From DASXMT01 sp963803065 (GTDB taxonomy: Bacteria; Actinomycetota; Acidimicrobiia; Acidimicrobiales; RAAP-2), in the NCBI GenBank assembly GCA_963803065.1, contig CAWDKW010000014.1, positions 62,001 through 126,000 of the forward strand: a stretch of 64,000 bases of DNA, read 5' to 3'. The position numbers and the translations under genes are program-made. Positions 7,374 through 15,972 of this stretch are shown here, one piece after another (within the stretch, counting starts at the first letter, position 1; each line of letters begins with the position of its first letter). The notes beneath the pieces are model-generated. The model searched no databases, was not told the origin of the DNA, and worked only from the letters and a program-made list of their open reading frames with translations.

Positions 7374-9700
7374 CCCTGGCCGGCGTCCGGGTCGTGGACC
7401 GCACCGGTGGCGTGGCTGGCCCGTACTGCACCAAGCTGCTGGCTGACGCAGGGGCCGACGTGGTCGTGGTCGAGCCCCCCGGCGGCGCCCGGGAGCGTCG
7501 GATCGGGACCGGGGGCCTCTTCGCTTTCTTGCACGCATCGAAGCGGTCCGTGACCGCCGGCCGGGACGAGGCGTTGACCGACGAAGCAGACGTCGTCGTG
7601 GCCGACCGGCACTTCGACGTCGCCGCCGCCCGGCGGGCCCGGCCCCAGCTGGTGGTGGTGACGATCAGCCCGTTCGGCTCGACCGGTCCGTGGGCTGACC
7701 GGCCGGCGACGGAGTTCACCCTTCAGGCCGCCTGTGGGTCGACGGGCGGGCGTGGTTTGCCCACCGGGCCACCCCTGGCGGCCGGGGGCCGGTTGGGCGA
7801 GTGGCTGGCAGGGACCTACGCCGCCGTCGGCGCCCTGGCCGCCCTCCGCGAGGCGCGGCGCAGTGGTTGCGGCGACCACCTGGACGTGGCCATGCTCGAC
7901 TGCATGGCCCTGGCCATGGTGACGTACCCGTCGGTGTTCGCCGCTTTCCAATCGGCCGACGGACGGCCCCCTCTCACCGGAGCCACCCGGTCCATCGAGG
8001 TGCCCTCGGTGGAACCGACGGCGGACGGCTGGGTCAACTTCACCACCAACAGCGCCCAGCAGTTCAGCGATTTCGCCGTGCTCATCGGCCACCCCGAGCT
8101 GGCCGACGACCCGAGGTTCACCCGGGCCGGGCCGCGTTTCAACCACCGGGACGAGTTCTGGCCGATGGTCCACGCCTACACCGAGTCGCGGACCAGCGCC
8201 CAGGTCATCGAGGAGGCGGGCACCCTCCGCATCCCGGTGGCGCCGGTCCTGCACGGCGGCAAGGTCATGGACTTCGAGCAGTTCGTGGCCCGCACCGTCT
8301 TCGTGCCCCACCCCTCGGGGAGGTTCCGCCAGCCCCGCTGTCCCTATCGCATCGCTGGGATCGCCGACCCCGAGTTCGGCCCGGTCCCAGACCCCGGTCA
8401 CGACGACGGCGGGATCCACTGGCCCGGGCGGCCCCGGGTGCCGGCGGAGAGCGAGCGGTGGCGGCTGCCCCTGACGGGGGTGCGGGTGGTCGACCTGACG
8501 GCGTGGTGGGCGGGGCCCTCGGCCACCAACACCCTCGCCAGCCTGGGGGCCGACGTGATCAAGGTGGAGTCCTCCCATCGCCCCGACCTCATGCGCTTTG
8601 CCAGCACTCGGACGCCCGACGAGCCGGACTGGTGGGAGTGGGGCCCGTTGTTCCACGGGGCCAACACCAACAAGCGCGCCGTGACCATCGACCTCGCCCG
8701 ACCCGAGGGCCACGACCTGGTCGTGCAGATGCTGGCTGCGGCCGACCTGGTGGTCGAGAACTTCACCCCCCGGGTCATGGACCAGTTCGGGCTCGGGTGG
8801 GACGACCTGCACCGGGTGAATCCGGCCCTGTCCCTCGTCCGCATGCCCGCCTTCGGCCTCGACGGTCCCTGGCGCGACCGGCCGGGGTTCGCCCAGACGA
8901 TGGAATCGCTGACCGGCATGGCCTGGATGACCGGCCAGGCCGACGGTCCACCGGTCCTGGTGCGCGGCGCCGGCGACCCGCTCGGCGGGCTGCACGCGGC
9001 GCTGGCCGCACTGGTCGCCCTGTCGTGGCGCGATACCGACGGCCAGGGCCGGATGGTCGAGGCCACCATGGTCGAGTCTGCGCTCAACGCGGCCGCCGAG
9101 CAGACGATCGACTTCCAGCTCACCGGCGAGGTCATGAGCCGGCGCGGCAACCGGAGCCACGGCGGCGCGGCCCCCCAGGGCGTCTACCCATGCTCGTCAG
9201 ACGAGTGGATTGCCATCGCCGTGGAGACCGATGCCCACTGGCGCTCGCTGTGTGCCGTCACCGGGGACCCGTCGGACCAACCCGGCGACGAGCTCGAAGG
9301 CGTCGACCTCGGATCATCCGATGCACGGCGGGCCCGTCACGACGCCATCGACCGCTGGATCGGGTCGCACTCCGGCCACGTGCCGGCCGACGATCTGGTT
9401 GAGCAGCTGGTGGCTTCGGGTGTCCCGGCGGCGGTTGTCATCAAGCCTTCGGCCATCACCGGCAATCCGCAAGTGCAGCATCGACGGCTGTTCGAGGGCG
9501 AGGGCCACCCGCTCACCGGGGACCACCTGATCCCGGGTCTGCCCTTCCGGTCCGAGCACGTCGAGCGATGGATCCGGGTCCCGTCGCCCACCCTCGGGCA
9601 ACACAACGACGAAGTCCTGGGCCAGCTGGGTGTCGGGCCGGCTGAACGCGAGCGGCTCCGTGACCACGGGATCATCGGCGACTCGCTCGACCCCCGATGA
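7370..9700 (+). CDS. Tandem-domain CaiB/BaiF CoA-transferase
   Basis: 776 residues with two CaiB/BaiF (class III CoA-transferase) halves fused head to tail. The first half starts TLAGVRVVDRTGGVAGPYCT; the second starts near residue 367 with LTGVRVVDLTAWWAGPSATN and has the standard GANTNKRAVTIDL stretch. The catalytic-Asp position of the formyl-CoA transferase family is Asp177 in the first half (LDVAMLD) but Glu569 in the second (VEATMVE). The first half is also shortened between its first and second motifs. Each half probably forms the interlocked dimer unit of the family, transferring CoA between carboxylates. It is the last gene of the coupled operon beginning at 5767. Confidence 0.92.
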   Translation: MTLAGVRVVDRTGGVAGPYCTKLLADAGADVVVVEPPGGARERRIGTGGLFAFLHASKRSVTAGRDEALTDEADVVVADRHFDVAAARRARPQLVVVTISPFGSTGPWADRPATEFTLQAACGSTGGRGLPTGPPLAAGGRLGEWLAGTYAAVGALAALREARRSGCGDHLDVAMLDCMALAMVTYPSVFAAFQSADGRPPLTGATRSIEVPSVEPTADGWVNFTTNSAQQFSDFAVLIGHPELADDPRFTRAGPRFNHRDEFWPMVHAYTESRTSAQVIEEAGTLRIPVAPVLHGGKVMDFEQFVARTVFVPHPSGRFRQPRCPYRIAGIADPEFGPVPDPGHDDGGIHWPGRPRVPAESERWRLPLTGVRVVDLTAWWAGPSATNTLASLGADVIKVESSHRPDLMRFASTRTPDEPDWWEWGPLFHGANTNKRAVTIDLARPEGHDLVVQMLAAADLVVENFTPRVMDQFGLGWDDLHRVNPALSLVRMPAFGLDGPWRDRPGFAQTMESLTGMAWMTGQADGPPVLVRGAGDPLGGLHAALAALVALSWRDTDGQGRMVEATMVESALNAAAEQTIDFQLTGEVMSRRGNRSHGGAAPQGVYPCSSDEWIAIAVETDAHWRSLCAVTGDPSDQPGDELEGVDLGSSDARRARHDAIDRWIGSHSGHVPADDLVEQLVASGVPAAVVIKPSAITGNPQVQHRRLFEGEGHPLTGDHLIPGLPFRSEHVERWIRVPSPTLGQHNDEVLGQLGVGPAERERLRDHGIIGDSLDPR

Positions 9701-9745
9701 GGACCGGCAGGACCGGTCGATCGGACCGCTCGTTCGTGCCGGCTC

Positions 9746-9763
9746 TGGTCGGCGCGCCGACCA
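9746..9763. terminator. Hairpin between convergent genes
   Basis: TGGTCGGCGCGCCGACCA is a perfect 18-bp palindrome, folding as a 7-bp stem with a CGCG loop. It sits in the 94-base gap between the convergent CoA-transferase and class II aldolase genes. No T-tract follows on either strand, so a bidirectional terminator is likely from position but not proven. Confidence 0.4.
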
Positions 9764-9794
9764 TCGCACCCGATGTGCTCGGCGCCGACAGGCG

Positions 9795-10532
9795 CTAGCG
9801 GGGCTCCAAGATGGACGGGTCGGCTCGTAGCTCGGCCCGGGCCATCGCCTCCCAGAAACCGACGAACCGTTGGCCGTCCGACCGTTCGAAGAGGTCCCGC
9901 ACGGCGAGCGGCAGCTCGACCCCGCCCCTGGCCGCCTCGACGTACCAGGCGTTCCGGCAGCGCTGCTCGAAGGCCACCGAGCGCTGGTGGGCGGCCCGGA
10001 CGCTGGCCGCGATGATCAGGACTCCGTGATTGGCCAGCACGCCGATGTCCGCTCCACCCAACGCCTCGACGGCCGCTCGGGCCGCGTCGGGATCGTCGAC
10101 TGCCCGCTGGTACTCGTCGACCAGGGCGACTGTCCCGCCGCCCAGGCCCGAGCTCTGGTCGTAGACGCCGGGGACGCGGTGGAGATCGGCCCACACGGTG
10201 CCGAAGCGAGGGTGGTGGTGGACAGCCACGCCGACGCCCGGTCGGGCCCGGTGCAGTTCGAGGTGGAGCTGCGCGCCGGGGGGCATGGGCCAGTCGCCCT
10301 CCACCACCCGGCCCTCCAGGTCGATCCGGATGACATCGGAGGCCCGGAACTCGGCCCACGTGAGCAGCCATGGATTGCACAGCAGGGTGCCGTCGCCGAG
10401 CCCGATGGTGATGTGCCCGGCCAGGTGGTCGTCGTAGCCCTCGCGCCACAAGGTGCGGGCCAGGAGGACCAACTCCTCTTTCAGCGTCAGGTCGGGAAGG
10501 AGCTTGTCGGCGGTCGGGGTGAACTCGGTCAT
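9795..10532 (-). CDS. Class II aldolase/adducin domain protein
   Basis: 245 residues, the size of single-domain class II aldolases. Zinc-ligand histidines are visible in HLAGHIT (early), HHHPRFG (middle) and LANHGVL (late). These enzymes make or break C-C bonds next to a carbonyl or decarboxylate, using a divalent metal. The start ATG at 10532 overlaps the stop of the upstream amidohydrolase gene (ATGA, 10529-10532), so the two are co-translated and may act in sequence. The specific substrate is unknown; relatives include sugar-phosphate aldolases and hydroxy-acid decarboxylases. Confidence 0.9.
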   Translation of the reverse strand: MTEFTPTADKLLPDLTLKEELVLLARTLWREGYDDHLAGHITIGLGDGTLLCNPWLLTWAEFRASDVIRIDLEGRVVEGDWPMPPGAQLHLELHRARPGVGVAVHHHPRFGTVWADLHRVPGVYDQSSGLGGGTVALVDEYQRAVDDPDAARAAVEALGGADIGVLANHGVLIIAASVRAAHQRSVAFEQRCRNAWYVEAARGGVELPLAVRDLFERSDGQRFVGFWEAMARAELRADPSILEPR

Positions 10533-11725
10533 GGCAGGCAGACCTCCGGGAGAGGGTGACGGTACAGGGTGGCGGCGTTCTGGTGGGTGAGGAGGCGAAG
10601 CTCGTCAACCGGGAGGTGGCCCCAGTACCGCTCGATGACATCCTGGGTGTCGGGCCAGGTGCCGTCCCCGTGGGGATAGTCGGTCTCGACCATGACATGG
10701 TCGAGACCGATCCGGTGACGGGTGTCGATGGTCGAGGGATCGTCGAGGGTGCAGAACCAGAAGTTCCGCGTGAGGACCTCGGCCGGGCGGATGTCCCACC
10801 CGATCCCGTAGCCCGAGCGGTCGACGATGTTGTCCAGACGGTCGAGGAGCATGGCCACCCACCCGATGCCTCCTTCGGACATCGCCACCTTGAGGTCGGG
10901 ATGACGCACGGCGTACCCCGACCACAGCCACTCCGAGCAGGCTGACAGTGACATCTGCCCGAACATGGTCGCTCCGAGCTGGAGCATGGGGCTGTCGGCG
11001 GCCATGTCGGACATGCCCGAGGAACCGACATGCAGGGAGATCACCGTCCCCGTCTCGGCGCAGGCCTCGACGATGGGGTCCCAGTACCCGCTGAAGATGG
11101 ACGGGAACCCCAGTCGGTGGGGCCGCTCGGGAAGGCTCACCGAGCGAAAGCCCCGGGCTGCGTTTCGCCGGATCTCGGCGGCACCGAGGAGCGGGTCGGA
11201 CAGGAACGTGATGCCGAGAGGAATGATGCGATCGGGGTAGGGCGAGTACCACTCCTCGTAGAGCCAATCGTTCCAGGCCCGGGTGACGGCCAGCCCGAGC
11301 TCGGGGTCCTTGGCTTGCGAGTAGACCCGCCCGCAGAACCCGGTGACCTGAGACGGAAAGTTCAGTGATGCCCACACGCCGTTGATGTCCATGTCGCCGA
11401 TCCGGGCGTCGATGTCCCAACAGCCCCGACGCATCTGGTCGAACCGGCACGGCTCGATGCGGATGGTGTCCCGGGTCCTGCCGGCCAGGGCGTTCGCTCC
11501 CGATTGGGTGAACGAGGCCCCCTCGAACTCCCAGACCTGATGGCCTTCCTCGGTCTCGACGATCCGGGGCGCCCGCTGCTGGAGGTGGGCCGGGAGCCGA
11601 CCCTCGAACATATGGGGTGGTTCGACCAGATGGTCGTCTACCGAGATCACCGTGTAGCGGACGGGTCGGGGATCGGGCTCGGGCAGAAACCAGTCGGTCA
11701 GCTCGGGCTCCGTTGTCGTCGGCAT
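10529..11725 (-). CDS. Amidohydrolase family protein (DxH type), coupled to class II aldolase
   Basis: 398 residues from ATG 11725, preceded by GGGGGA; the open frame upstream of it has no family similarity. Motifs match the paralogues in this window: VISVDDHLVEPPHMF, DQMRRGCWD, LNFPSQVTGFCG, LHVGSSG and VETDYPHGDGTWP. The C-terminus overlaps the aldolase start by four bases. The protein probably hydrolyses or decarboxylates the precursor of the aldolase substrate; that order of reaction is inferred only from gene order. Confidence 0.9.
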   Translation of the reverse strand: MPTTTEPELTDWFLPEPDPRPVRYTVISVDDHLVEPPHMFEGRLPAHLQQRAPRIVETEEGHQVWEFEGASFTQSGANALAGRTRDTIRIEPCRFDQMRRGCWDIDARIGDMDINGVWASLNFPSQVTGFCGRVYSQAKDPELGLAVTRAWNDWLYEEWYSPYPDRIIPLGITFLSDPLLGAAEIRRNAARGFRSVSLPERPHRLGFPSIFSGYWDPIVEACAETGTVISLHVGSSGMSDMAADSPMLQLGATMFGQMSLSACSEWLWSGYAVRHPDLKVAMSEGGIGWVAMLLDRLDNIVDRSGYGIGWDIRPAEVLTRNFWFCTLDDPSTIDTRHRIGLDHVMVETDYPHGDGTWPDTQDVIERYWGHLPVDELRLLTHQNAATLYRHPLPEVCLP

Positions 11726-11991
11726 CGTGTTCCCCCGTGGTGGTCGAGCCGAATCGGTCGGCCGGGCCGGCCGGCCAGGGCGGCCGCTCCCGCACACGTT
11801 GGATCGTATCGCCGATCGCGCCGATCGGGCTCCTCCGCCCGGGATGACGCCGGGCCCGCCCACTCCTAACGATGGCGGCCGGCGACGGGCCGGGAGTGCC
11901 GTCGGACGGGTGCCCGGGTAGGTTTTGTGCCAGGTGCCCGGCGTGGGCGCGCTCTGTGATTCGCGCGCCCCAGCAAGGAGGAGGACGGCCC

Positions 11992-13236
11992 ATGACCGAT
12001 GCCTACATCCTCGGCGGTGTGCGAACACCGGTGGGGCGCTACGGCGGCTCGCTGTCGCACCTGCGAATCGACGACCTGCTCGGGCAGACCATGGTGGCGG
12101 CGTGCGAGCGCACCGGCGTGCCTCTCGACCGGATCGAGGACATCACCGCCGGCTGTGTGAATCCTGCCCACGAGGGGATGGGCGACATCGCCCGCTGGGC
12201 CGCCCTCGCCGCCGGTTTTCCGGACTCGGTGCCCGCCGTCACCGTCAACCGGTTCTGCGCCTCCTCCCTGACCGGGATGATCTCGATCGCCCATGCCATC
12301 CGCAGCGGCGAGCTCGGCGTCGGCCTCGCCGCCGGGGTGGAGTCGATGTCCCGGTCGGGCTGGGCCTTCATGAAAGGGGAGGCGCCCTTCAGTCCCCGTG
12401 GTCCGTTGTTCATACTGGACACGATGTGGGCCGGCGCCGGCGGCCCGCCCAACCCCACCCTGTTGGCCAGGGACGCCTACGTCGAGATGATCAAGACGGC
12501 GCAGAACGTTGCCGATCTGTACCAGCTGACCCGTCAGGAGATCGATGCCTTTGCCCTTCGCTCGCACAGGCATGCCGCCGCCGCGCGGGACTCGGGGCGG
12601 CTGGCGGCCGAGATCCGCCCCGTCGACATTCCGCCGACGGGCAGGCAGCCGGGCCGGACGTTCGAGCACGACGAGACGATCCGGGGCGACACCACGGCCG
12701 AGCAGCTGGCCGCCCTCCCGCCCCAGCCCAACACGACCCAGATGACGGCGGGCAACTCGTCGCCCCTGAGCGACGGGGCGAGCGCCGTCGTCCTGGCCAG
12801 CGGCGCCTCGGCCGAGGTGCTCGGCATCGCGCCCATGGCGCGGGTCCTGGCCTCGGCCACCCACGCCCTGGACCCCCAATTGATGGGGATCGCCCCGGCG
12901 TTCGCCATCGCCGCCGCGCTGCGGAGAGCCGGGGTTGCACCGACCGACGTCGACGTATGGGAGGTCCACGAGGCCTTCGCCGCCCAGGCCCTCGGCGTCC
13001 TGCGTGAGCTCCCACGACAGCTCGACGGCTTCGAGGTCCCCGACGATCGGCTGAACCCCAACGGTGGGGCTGTCGCCATCGGCCATCCGTTCGGTTCCTC
13101 CGGCACCCGCTACGTGCTCACGCTGGCCACCGAGCTGGAGCTCCGTCGGGCTCGTTTCGGCGTCCTCGGCGTGTGCGTTGGCTCGGGACAGGGGGTCGCC
13201 CTGGTGCTCGAGAACGTCGGCGCCGCTCAGGCCTGA
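11992..13236 (+). CDS. Acetyl-CoA C-acyltransferase (thiolase)
   Basis: 414 residues, full thiolase length. ATG 11992 has a strong AAGGAGGAGG site. Nucleophile Cys89 is in NRFCASS, the HEAFAAQ motif follows, then NGGAVAIGHPFGSSG with the catalytic His, and the second catalytic Cys in GVCVGSGQG. The usual CxGGG is CVGSG here, and NEAFA is HEAFA as in trifunctional-protein-type degradative thiolases. It removes acetyl-CoA (or propionyl-CoA) in beta-oxidation, probably serving the acyl-CoA synthetase and CoA-transferase genes nearby. It stands alone in its transcription direction. Confidence 0.93.
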   Translation: MTDAYILGGVRTPVGRYGGSLSHLRIDDLLGQTMVAACERTGVPLDRIEDITAGCVNPAHEGMGDIARWAALAAGFPDSVPAVTVNRFCASSLTGMISIAHAIRSGELGVGLAAGVESMSRSGWAFMKGEAPFSPRGPLFILDTMWAGAGGPPNPTLLARDAYVEMIKTAQNVADLYQLTRQEIDAFALRSHRHAAAARDSGRLAAEIRPVDIPPTGRQPGRTFEHDETIRGDTTAEQLAALPPQPNTTQMTAGNSSPLSDGASAVVLASGASAEVLGIAPMARVLASATHALDPQLMGIAPAFAIAAALRRAGVAPTDVDVWEVHEAFAAQALGVLRELPRQLDGFEVPDDRLNPNGGAVAIGHPFGSSGTRYVLTLATELELRRARFGVLGVCVGSGQGVALVLENVGAAQA

Positions 13237-13242
13237 GCCGGA

Positions 13243-13350
13243 ACACCCCGTCGGCACATGCAGTCCCGCACACCCAGCCGGCACACGCAGTCCCGCACAC
13301 CCCGTCGGCACAGGCAGTCCCGCATACCCAGCCGGCACACTCAGCCGGCC
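13243..13350. repeat. 27-bp tandem repeat, four units, directly after a thiolase gene
   Basis: Four consecutive 27-bp units start at 13243, 13270, 13297 and 13324. The first three share the block GGCACA-N-GCAGTCCCGC and the last is degenerate at its end. Units 1 and 3 carry CCCCGTCGG, while 2 and 4 carry CCCAGCCGG, so the array is really a two-unit (54-bp) duplication. It fills the space between the thiolase stop and the convergent reductase gene. Confidence 0.85.
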
Positions 13351-13369
13351 GACGCCAGGTGGTGGCTCC

Positions 13370-14338
13370 TCAGGGAATGAGGAGGACCCGACCGAAGGCC
13401 TGCCGGCTCTCGATATAGGCGTGGGCCTCGCCGGCCTGGTCCAACGGGAACCGCCGGTCGATGACCACCCGGAGGTGGTCGGCGGCGATGTCATCCAAGA
13501 GGCCGGCGATGACGGCGTGGGGCCGCGGGCTCAAGAACAGCTCCGCCCCGAGGAAGTAACCCACCAGCGATTGATTGTTGGCCCGCATGGTCGAGATGTC
13601 CAACCTGGAGGTGACGTCCCGGCCGGCGTCGCCGAATGTCAGGCAGCGACCGCGGTAGGCAAGGCAATGCAGGCTCTTCTGCAGGTTGGACCCGCCGATG
13701 GAGTCCACGATGACGTCGGCCCCCCCGCCGTTTGTCAGTTGGCGGACGGCGTCGACGAAGTCGTTCGTCACGTAGTTGATGCCGTGGTCGAGTCCGTACT
13801 CACCGAGACGGGCGAGGCGTTCGTCGCTCGAGGCAGTGGCCAGGACCCGCGCTCCCGCCCGTTTGGCCATTTGGATGGCGGCGATGCCCACCCCACTGGC
13901 TCCGGCATGGATCAGGACGCTCTCCCCGGCCTCGAGGCGCCCGAACTCGAACAGGCAATCGCTGGCCGTGCCGAAGGGCACCGGTACGCACGCCGCCTCC
14001 TCGGTCGACAACCCCTCGGGGATGCCCCAGCAGAAGGACTGCCCCACCGCCCGGAGCTCGGCGTGGGACCCGTCCACTCCGACCGTCACCACCCGGTCGC
14101 CCACGGCGATCCCGCTCACACCGTCGCCCACCCGCAGCACCGTTCCGGCACATTGGTAGCCGACGATGTGGGGCACACGGGTGAGGTCACCCCTGAGCCG
14201 ACTGAGCGTGTCCCCGCCTTCGATGCTCACCGCTTCGACCTGGATGAGGACATCGTCTTCTCCGACGTCGGGGTCGGGCACCTCCTCGAACCGGAACACG
14301 TCCGGACCGCCAGTCTGGTAGTACACGGCTGCCTTCAC
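13370..14338 (-). CDS. NADPH:quinone oxidoreductase-like, zinc-independent MDR family
   Basis: 322 residues of the medium-chain dehydrogenase/reductase superfamily. It starts MKAAVYYQTGGPDVF, has the GroES-like domain with VGYQCAGTVLRVGDGV, and a Rossmann domain with HAGASGVGIAAIQMAKRAGARV for NADPH. The structural and catalytic zinc cysteines of alcohol dehydrogenases are not present, so quinone reductase or enoyl reductase activity is expected. It converges with the thiolase gene across the 27-bp repeats. The substrate is unknown. Confidence 0.9.
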   Translation of the reverse strand: MKAAVYYQTGGPDVFRFEEVPDPDVGEDDVLIQVEAVSIEGGDTLSRLRGDLTRVPHIVGYQCAGTVLRVGDGVSGIAVGDRVVTVGVDGSHAELRAVGQSFCWGIPEGLSTEEAACVPVPFGTASDCLFEFGRLEAGESVLIHAGASGVGIAAIQMAKRAGARVLATASSDERLARLGEYGLDHGINYVTNDFVDAVRQLTNGGGADVIVDSIGGSNLQKSLHCLAYRGRCLTFGDAGRDVTSRLDISTMRANNQSLVGYFLGAELFLSPRPHAVIAGLLDDIAADHLRVVIDRRFPLDQAGEAHAYIESRQAFGRVLLIP

Positions 14339-14496
14339 GACGTGCTCCTCGTTCCCGGTGCGGTGGACGTCATCGGCTTGTTCGCGATGATCCTACGCCG
14401 GGACGTCCCCGGTCGGTCCGACGGAGGGAGCACCCGCGGCACCTGCCCTGTGACCGGCCAGCGCCAACGAAAGCGAGGACCGGTGGGGCGACGAGT

Positions 14497-15939
14497 TCAC
14501 CGGCTGTTGACCTTCTTCAGGAAGGGGACCAGGTGCTCGAAGAAGGCGTTGTTGGGGTAGGCACCGGCAGGGTCGTTGTGGGCGTAGGTGCTCTGACGGT
14601 CGACAAGGGTCAGATTGCCGGCGGGAATCCCGGATTGCTGGGCCAGCAACTGGGCCGAGGTCAGGATCCCCTGCCCGCCCAGGTGCGCCCCGAAGGCGTA
14701 GATGCGCAGGCTGCGGGGAAGGTCGTGGCCCATGGTGGCAGTGACGTCGAGCACGTCCTGAGCCGGGTTGGCGTTGCCGTTGGCGACTGCGCCGCTGTCA
14801 TCGGTCAGGCGTTGGGGGAAGTACCACTCCGTCCCGTCGGCGTTTTGGACACCGACGCCCGAGAACATGGTGGCAAAGCGTGCGATGGGTGTGAGTGCAC
14901 CCCGTCCGTTCCAGCCGTGGAGTGGCCCGCTGGTCGACAAGCCCTGGCCCAGATGGGCCTGCGCGGCCGCCAGGCTGGGAGGCGAGGTCGCGACGTTGAG
15001 GGCGTACCCGTACTGGCCGAGGTTGGTGACCGGGACGGGGGGGACGATGTCGGTCGGCAGGAGCCCCGACGTCTGACCGAGGGAGGGCTTGGCCGGGGCG
15101 AGCAAGGCGGTGGCTGACCCGGTGGCGTTGAACAGCCCGGCGAAGGGGGCCACGATCCCACCGAAGCTGAGCCACGGCGAGGCAGCGGGGGCCTCGAGAG
15201 CCTGCAGGTCCTGTGTGGCCTGGGCCGGGCTCATGGGTGCGGGGTTGCTGCCTCCGTCGATGTACACGAGCCCGGCCAGGGCGTCCGCTCCGGCATGCCC
15301 ACCGAAGTCCCACGTGGCATAGGCCGTGACGACCGAGCCACCGAGCGAGTGGCCCCCGAGGACGACCTTCCCCCCCAGCTTCGTTGCCGAGCCGATCACC
15401 ACGTGGAGGTCCTGGACGGCCACGTTCATGCCCCATTGCGAGGCGAATGCGACCGTCGAGTCGGGGATCGACTGGAAATGCGGACTGACGCCCGGGTCCT
15501 TCAGGTACCCGAGGTAGTAGTTGAAGAGCTGGGTCGCGTTGGCCTTGCCCTGCTTGAACAGATCGAGCTCGGACTGGTCCTCGAGCAGGTTCTCCCGTCG
15601 CTCTACCGACCACACCTGCCAACCGGGGGCCTTGGCGACGACCCATCTGGCCAGGGGCACGAAGTAGGCGCTCCCGGCCGAGGTCCCCGGCTCCAGGACG
15701 AGGACGTTCTTCGCTGTCGGGGGCCCGACCTTGAGGATGCCGACCTTGTCGTACTTCGCCGGCGTCCCCGGCGCATCGAACCCGTGCATCCAGGTGACAC
15801 GGAGGGAGGCCCGGGGAGCGGCGGCGGTCGCGGTGGGCGATGACGTCCCGAACCCGCCGGTGACGAGAAGGCCGACGACGACCAGGCCGAGGAAGCAGCG
15901 AACGTCTCGTTCTCGTTGGGGTTCGCATCGCCTGCTCAA
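14497..15939 (-). CDS. Secreted alpha/beta hydrolase
   Basis: About 480 residues. A hydrophobic signal segment (FLGLVVVGLLVTGGF) is followed by a Thr/Ala-rich cleavage region. The nucleophile elbow GGHSLGG holds Ser198; a VYIDGGS strand and a late His in YAHNDPAG could complete the triad. TTG 15939 is the only plausible start just before the signal peptide, because the divergent sulfatase gene begins at 15973; no clear ribosome site is present, so the start is uncertain. The mature enzyme is extracytoplasmic. Ester, lipid or amide substrates are all possible. Confidence 0.75.
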   Translation of the reverse strand: MSRRCEPQRERDVRCFLGLVVVGLLVTGGFGTSSPTATAAAPRASLRVTWMHGFDAPGTPAKYDKVGILKVGPPTAKNVLVLEPGTSAGSAYFVPLARWVVAKAPGWQVWSVERRENLLEDQSELDLFKQGKANATQLFNYYLGYLKDPGVSPHFQSIPDSTVAFASQWGMNVAVQDLHVVIGSATKLGGKVVLGGHSLGGSVVTAYATWDFGGHAGADALAGLVYIDGGSNPAPMSPAQATQDLQALEAPAASPWLSFGGIVAPFAGLFNATGSATALLAPAKPSLGQTSGLLPTDIVPPVPVTNLGQYGYALNVATSPPSLAAAQAHLGQGLSTSGPLHGWNGRGALTPIARFATMFSGVGVQNADGTEWYFPQRLTDDSGAVANGNANPAQDVLDVTATMGHDLPRSLRIYAFGAHLGGQGILTSAQLLAQQSGIPAGNLTLVDRQSTYAHNDPAGAYPNNAFFEHLVPFLKKVNSR

Positions 15940-15972
15940 AGCTAGCGGGCCCGACCTCGTAGTCTCGTGGCC

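Noticed and set aside
13173..13418. Open frame translating the 27-bp repeat into a nine-residue repeat protein
   Set aside because: It overlaps the thiolase end, has no ribosome site and runs into the convergent reductase gene; the repeat is better read as noncoding.
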